A stretch of 64,000 bases of DNA from Emticicia sp031378345 (GTDB lineage Bacteria > Bacteroidota > Bacteroidia > Cytophagales > Spirosomataceae), in NCBI GenBank assembly GCA_031378345.1, contig JANNDY010000092.1, positions 42,204 to 106,203 of the forward strand, written 5' to 3'. Positions 60,612-64,000 of this stretch are shown here, piece by piece. The notes below the pieces were generated by a model. The model had not been told where the DNA came from and made no database searches. It saw only the letters and a program-made list of their open reading frames with translations. How positions within the stretch are numbered: position 1 is the stretch's first letter; the number at the start of each line of letters is the position of its first letter. Both the position numbers and the translations under genes were made by a program.

Positions 60612-60728
60612 TTTGATTTACGATTTCAGATTTACGATTTCAGATTTTTGAGCGGGTCTTCGTTTCGATTACGATTTACTTTTTAGAAACTTACAAATCG
60701 TAAATCCCAAATCGCAAATCGTAAATTA
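60612..60728. repeat. Hairpin built from ATTTACGATTT words
   Basis: Direct repeats of ATTTACGATTTCAG (60615-60645) face their reverse complement AAATCGTAAAT words (60696-60725). It fills the 118-base gap between the dioxygenase and the hydrolase genes, so it may attenuate expression between them. Confidence 0.6.
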
Positions 60729-60729
60729 A

Positions 60730-61710
60730 TCAAATATCCACAGGTTTGTCAAGTCCACCGACTTTGCCTTTGGCCATTTCGGCGAATGGATTGGTTAGCC
60801 CCCATGCATCATTCGGGTTGTCTTTAAGGTAATGTACATCTGGACCATGGTCAGGAGCAAAAATTAATCTTGCACAAGCATAAATTTCTAATAAAATACC
60901 TGTGTGAGGTTCCATGATGTAGAAGAAAAAGCCTTCGTCGGCTTTGTGGCGAGTGGGAGCTCCCCAAACCGATTTATAACCTTTTTCGGTAAACCAATCA
61001 AGGGCTAAAAGTACCTCTTCACGGCTATCAAGGTTATAACAAAGGTGGTTGGCAATACCTTCGCCTGGCTCAAGATTTGGGTCAGAGAAGACTGCAATAT
61101 CATGCGAAAGATTGGCTGTTGTCCAAAGTCCACCGATTGGTGGAATATGGTCTTCCATTCTGATTTCGTCAGGATTTTTCAAGCCCATTCCTTGCCAAAA
61201 AGCTTTTTCTTTGGCATATTGAAATTTTGCAACCAAATAGGTGAAATGGTCAATTCGGCGTGGATTTGCCCCTTTTCTACGATTGCTTGAATAACGATCG
61301 GCGTAAATACTGGCTCTTTCACCAGTTTCTCTTAGCCATTTTACATCCCAGAAAACTTCGTGCTTATGTCCATCAGGTGATTGAAACTTGAATGCTTTTC
61401 CACGTCCAAGGTCGGCATCAATCCAGCCTTTTCCTGCACCGATATTTTCTAAATGTGCGACACATTCGTCAAGAGCTTCGGCACTATCGGCTCTCCAACC
61501 AACTGCTCCAAGTCCTTTGGTAGTTGATTGTGTGATTTTGAGAGTATGAAAGAAATAATCGCCCCAAGCTCGTAGATAAACTGAGTTTTCATCACGACCT
61601 GTTTCGTCCATTCCAACTATATCTGTATAAAATCTTACGGTTTCGGCAAGGTTTGTACTTAGTAGTTCGACATAAGCCAATTGAGATAAATAGTGAGGGT
61701 TCTTTGCCAT
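60730..61710 (-). CDS. Two-domain extradiol ring-cleavage dioxygenase (VOC superfamily)
   Basis: The 326-residue protein has two vicinal-oxygen-chelate domains: an N-terminal one (about 8-125, YVELLSTNLAETVRFYTDIVG) and a C-terminal catalytic one. His155 (RRIDHFTYLV), His222 (GIANHLCYNLD) and Glu275 (GILLEIYA) form the 2-His-1-Glu iron site of type I extradiol dioxygenases. HKADEGFFFYIMEPHTG supplies the second-shell His/Tyr. It would open a catechol-type ring between or beside the hydroxyls with O2. It has its own promoter region (61711-61951) and is the first gene of the cluster. Ring substrate unknown. Confidence 0.93.
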   Translation of the reverse strand: MAKNPHYLSQLAYVELLSTNLAETVRFYTDIVGMDETGRDENSVYLRAWGDYFFHTLKITQSTTKGLGAVGWRADSAEALDECVAHLENIGAGKGWIDADLGRGKAFKFQSPDGHKHEVFWDVKWLRETGERASIYADRYSSNRRKGANPRRIDHFTYLVAKFQYAKEKAFWQGMGLKNPDEIRMEDHIPPIGGLWTTANLSHDIAVFSDPNLEPGEGIANHLCYNLDSREEVLLALDWFTEKGYKSVWGAPTRHKADEGFFFYIMEPHTGILLEIYACARLIFAPDHGPDVHYLKDNPNDAWGLTNPFAEMAKGKVGGLDKPVDI

Positions 61711-61860
61711 GCTATATTTTTTATTTATTAAGTCCTATTTTTAATGGTACAAAATTCGGGTATTATTTTAGAATATAATATTCATTTTCAAGTAGATACT
61801 ATGCAAAATCAATCTATTTTTATAGAAAAGGGAGGAGTTAATTCAAATTTCAATGACTTA

Positions 61861-61894
61861 CAAATATAATTAAATAGACAAAAAAATCTGCCAA
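61861..61894 (-). promoter_or_regulatory. Candidate promoter of the dioxygenase gene
   Basis: TATATTTG (61868-61861, minus) matches the -7 consensus; TTGG at 61894 gives a -33 with a 23-base spacer, slightly long. It overlaps the terminator of the upstream hydrolase gene. Confidence 0.4.
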
Positions 61895-61912
61895 TCATAA
61901 AAAGACTGACAG
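61882..61912 (-). terminator. Rho-independent terminator of the upstream hydrolase gene
   Basis: On the minus strand CTGTCAGTC (61912-61904) pairs with GATTGGCAG (61896-61888) with two wobble pairs, followed by a T-run. It closes the transcript ending at 61952. Confidence 0.75.
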
Positions 61913-61951
61913 TTTAGTGTATAATCAATGATTTGTATAAAAAAGGTTTGC

Positions 61952-62839
61952 TTATTTTTCTATTTTTATAAGATACCCTAATTGGTTTAACCAATCGCCA
62001 AAACGTTCAAACCAAGTATCGGTTGGAATATTTTGTTTTCTCATGCCAAAACCATGTCCGCCTTTCAAGTAGGCGTGTAGTTCAACTGATTTTTTTGCTG
62101 CAAGCCAATCTGTATAAATCTGAACACTGTGCGGAGCAAGTCCCAATTGGTCGTCGGAGGCAACTACTACGAAAGCAGGCGGGGCATCGTGTGGCACAGT
62201 TTTATTTTCTAAAGCACCCAAATAAGCATAAATTGGTGCAATGAAATCGGGGCGATTTTCGGGAGTGTAGCTATAAGTTACGCCGATCGTAAGAGTTCCG
62301 CCAGCTGAAAAACCCATCAAACCAATTTGATTTGGCAAAATATTATACTCTTTTGCATGAGAACGTACATATTCGATAGCTTTTTTGCCATCGGCAATTG
62401 CCAAAGGAACAACGGTGGCATTTTCGGCATCTAATTTTTTGAAATCAGTCATTTTACCCATCAATTCTTTAACAGGGTCTTCTGTTTCACTTTTCACAAC
62501 TCGATATTTCAAAACAAAAGCTGCGACACCCTTGGAGTTTAGCCATTTTGCCACGTCAATTCCTTCACTATCAATCGAAAGTGTATGAAATGCACCACCG
62601 GGAGCAATAACGATAGCAGTGCCTGTTGCCATTGCTGGATTTGGTAAAAATGCAGTTATTGTAGGATCAGTTACGTTGTAAATTACTCTTGTATTGAACA
62701 TATTCTTGGAACTTTCTTTCTCTGACCAAGACCAGTTTTCTGAACCCGGAGCTTTGTCTTTGTAAAGACGAATGATTTGTTGGGCATTAGAAAATAGGGG
62801 AGTAGCTATAATTAATGTTAGTAGGAGCGTTTTTTTCAT
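61952..62839 (-). CDS. Secreted alpha/beta hydrolase (BD-FAE / carbohydrate esterase-like)
   Basis: The frame opens at 62881, but the ATG at 62839 gives MKKTLLLTLIIATPLFSNAQ, a clean signal peptide, so this start (295 residues) is preferred. AIVIAPGGAFHTLSIDSEGIDVAKWL holds the oxyanion region, IGLMGFSAGGTLT the nucleophile (GFSAG), DAPPAFVVVASDDQ the acid and YLKGGHGFGM the catalytic His. The layout matches promiscuous acetyl/feruloyl esterases from Bacteroidota polysaccharide systems. It could release acyl or feruloyl groups from plant glycans, feeding the cluster downstream. It lies 56 bases after the PHB-depolymerase-like gene. Confidence 0.85.
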   Translation of the reverse strand: MKKTLLLTLIIATPLFSNAQQIIRLYKDKAPGSENWSWSEKESSKNMFNTRVIYNVTDPTITAFLPNPAMATGTAIVIAPGGAFHTLSIDSEGIDVAKWLNSKGVAAFVLKYRVVKSETEDPVKELMGKMTDFKKLDAENATVVPLAIADGKKAIEYVRSHAKEYNILPNQIGLMGFSAGGTLTIGVTYSYTPENRPDFIAPIYAYLGALENKTVPHDAPPAFVVVASDDQLGLAPHSVQIYTDWLAAKKSVELHAYLKGGHGFGMRKQNIPTDTWFERFGDWLNQLGYLIKIEK

Positions 62840-62895
62840 AGGAGATAAGGTTTTTGACGAAAAAGTATTTGCAAACTTCAAGAAATATATAGCTG

Positions 62896-63765
62896 TTATT
62901 TATTCATTTGTCTTTTAAAAAAAGCCCAAGCTTCCAAATGAACATCAATATCATTAGGATAATCGTGCTTGCCGTTGATTACTTTTAGGAGTGTAACTTC
63001 AGGTTTTCTTTTCTTCTTGAAAGTATAACGCTCAATGGTTTTTCCATCGGCAGAGTCGTTATCAGGCATTAATTCTCTTTTTGGTTTGCCTTTATATCCA
63101 GCCAATGCTGACCAATAATGAAATGTTTGATCGGTAGAACGAACAAAGCCAAAACTGCCATTATTTCCCAAAATCACTTCGCCTCCTTCATAAGGATTTG
63201 TTTTGTCTGCCGTTCCATTGACAATCATTACAGGTAATCCCATTTTTTTTTCATCACAATCAAGATTTGACGAGTCAGGTAAATTGGCAATTAGGGCTGT
63301 AATCGCCCTAAATTTTTCAGGCATAGTCAAGGCAAGTTTAAATGCCATGTGTCCACCGCCAGAAGTTCCTATGGCAAAAACCTCCTTTTCATTGATTTGA
63401 TATTTTGTTTTGAAATAGTCAATCATACCTTCAAAAAAGGCATTTTCGTTGATATTTTCTTTGTTTGCTGCCGAATTTGCAGTTTTTCGACATTCATTCC
63501 AGAATCTTTTATACCCGTCAGGATAAGCCATTAGGATATTTTCAACGGGAGCAATTGCTTCTAACTGATTAGCTCTGGTTCTCATTTGAATGCCATCTCC
63601 GCCCGAACCGTGTAGAATAAAAATAAGATGAGAATTTTCTTTAGAAGGTTTCAGAAAATGAAAAGTTCGATAATGTCCTTCAATCAGAAGCGAGTCATGG
63701 ACGATTTGACTTTTGGCTGAAAAGGTTATCAAAATAGTGAGTAGGAGGTTGGTGTATTTTGGCAT
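62896..63765 (-). CDS. Secreted PHB-depolymerase-family esterase (LpqC/feruloyl esterase-like)
   Basis: The 289-residue protein has a signal peptide (1-18, FSAKS). LIFILHGSGGDGIQMRTRANQLEAIAPVENILMAYPDGYKRFWNECR is the family start, AIGTSGGGHMAFKLALTMPEKF holds the nucleophile Ser, MIVNGTADKTNPYEGGEV the acid and VINGKHDYPNDIDVHLEAWAFF the His. Family members include secreted feruloyl and acetylxylan esterases and PHB depolymerases. With the neighbouring esterase it forms a two-gene unit at the upstream end of the aromatic-type cluster. Confidence 0.85.
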   Translation of the reverse strand: MPKYTNLLLTILITFSAKSQIVHDSLLIEGHYRTFHFLKPSKENSHLIFILHGSGGDGIQMRTRANQLEAIAPVENILMAYPDGYKRFWNECRKTANSAANKENINENAFFEGMIDYFKTKYQINEKEVFAIGTSGGGHMAFKLALTMPEKFRAITALIANLPDSSNLDCDEKKMGLPVMIVNGTADKTNPYEGGEVILGNNGSFGFVRSTDQTFHYWSALAGYKGKPKRELMPDNDSADGKTIERYTFKKKRKPEVTLLKVINGKHDYPNDIDVHLEAWAFFKRQMNK

Positions 63766-64000
63766 GGTTGGGGTTTGTTATAAAATAATGAGGTGAAAAT
63801 AGACATTTATTGGTATTTCCACCTAATTCTTTCAAATAGAATTAAATATTTTTAATCTTAGTAACGTGTAAATAATAAGTTGGTCTATTTCAGGTGAATT
63901 ATTTTGTTGTTAGTTTTATTTACTTTTGAGCGGTCCGCCGCAGCGGGCGAATAGCACCGCTACTTTACGAACAAGTCGATAAAAATGGCGGCAAAAGAAT
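63766..64000. other. Right-edge intergenic region, nothing recognised
   Basis: This 235-base region precedes the esterase gene start. It holds a GC-rich word GCGGTCCGCCGCAGCGGG near 63931-63948, similar to 56150-56170. No gene is resolved. Confidence 0.5.

Noticed and set aside
63985..64000. Possible start of a plus-strand gene (ATGGCGGCAAAAGAAT) at the right edge
   Set aside because: Only five codons are visible, with no promoter or other support, so no gene is called.

Overview
The window looks like a piece of a chromosome from an AT-rich, Gram-negative Bacteroidota member, most plausibly of the Cytophagales (the order is an inference). Supports are a protein with a type IX secretion C-terminal sorting domain, a TonB receptor with an N-terminal carboxypeptidase-regulatory-like domain, several TlpA-type thioredoxins and promoters of the Bacteroidota type (TTG, about 20 bases, TAnnTTTG). 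No rRNA, tRNA, insertion sequence or CRISPR array was recognised. Almost every gap between transcription units carries a locus-specific inverted repeat.

Left part (1-14.5 kb). The 5' end of a 3-oxoacid CoA-transferase alpha subunit runs off the edge. Next come a small metal cation transporter and a TonB receptor that share an operator-like half-site, a conserved hypothetical protein, a Tat-exported Gfo/Idh/MocA oxidoreductase, and a lipoprotein. A respiratory complex I fragment follows in which nuoA and nuoB are separated by an unrelated membrane-anchored coiled-coil protein. Then come a rhodanese, a T9SS cargo protein, a PASTA protein, a POT peptide transporter and an S74-type surface protein.

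Middle part (14.8-30.7 kb). A Wzy/WaaL-like polymerase or ligase with TPRs faces a long, tightly overlapping minus-strand operon. In transcription order it encodes a nucleotidyltransferase-like protein, three radical SAM proteins of the B12-binding type, three methyltransferases, an acyltransferase, APS kinase, a GT87-like membrane glycosyltransferase, a small membrane protein, a sulfotransferase, a broken lipoprotein gene with a haem motif, and a GT4 glycosyltransferase. Together they look like a pathway for a sulfated, methylated and acylated glycoconjugate that I do not recognise as a described system.

Central metabolism and redox (31-44.6 kb). fbp and pckA form a gluconeogenic pair behind a clear promoter and a palindrome. 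They are followed by a dihaem cytochrome c, a metallo-beta-lactamase-fold hydrolase, a two-gene molybdenum hydroxylase (large subunit plus 2Fe-2S subunit), two TlpA-like proteins, a two-gene ABC exporter, a small secreted protein and a secreted alpha/beta hydrolase.

Right part (44.6-63.8 kb). A large minus-strand catabolic cluster holds a flavin hydroxylase, an extradiol dioxygenase, a C-C hydrolase-like alpha/beta hydrolase, a fumarylacetoacetate-hydrolase-family enzyme, a cyclase-family hydrolase, an antibiotic-biosynthesis-monooxygenase-type protein, four SDRs, a stand-alone histidinol-dehydrogenase paralogue, a cupin, a single-barrel MetE-like zinc protein, an MFS importer, a crotonase, a feruloyl-CoA-synthetase-like ligase and an amidohydrolase. 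The set fits hydroxylation, ring cleavage and side-chain activation of an aromatic, perhaps phenylpropanoid- or flavonoid-type, compound. The substrate is inferred. Two secreted esterase-like hydrolases lie at its upstream end and could release such compounds from plant material.

Separately, palindromic repeats appear inside three reading frames without breaking them, which resembles coding-region palindromic elements in other bacteria.
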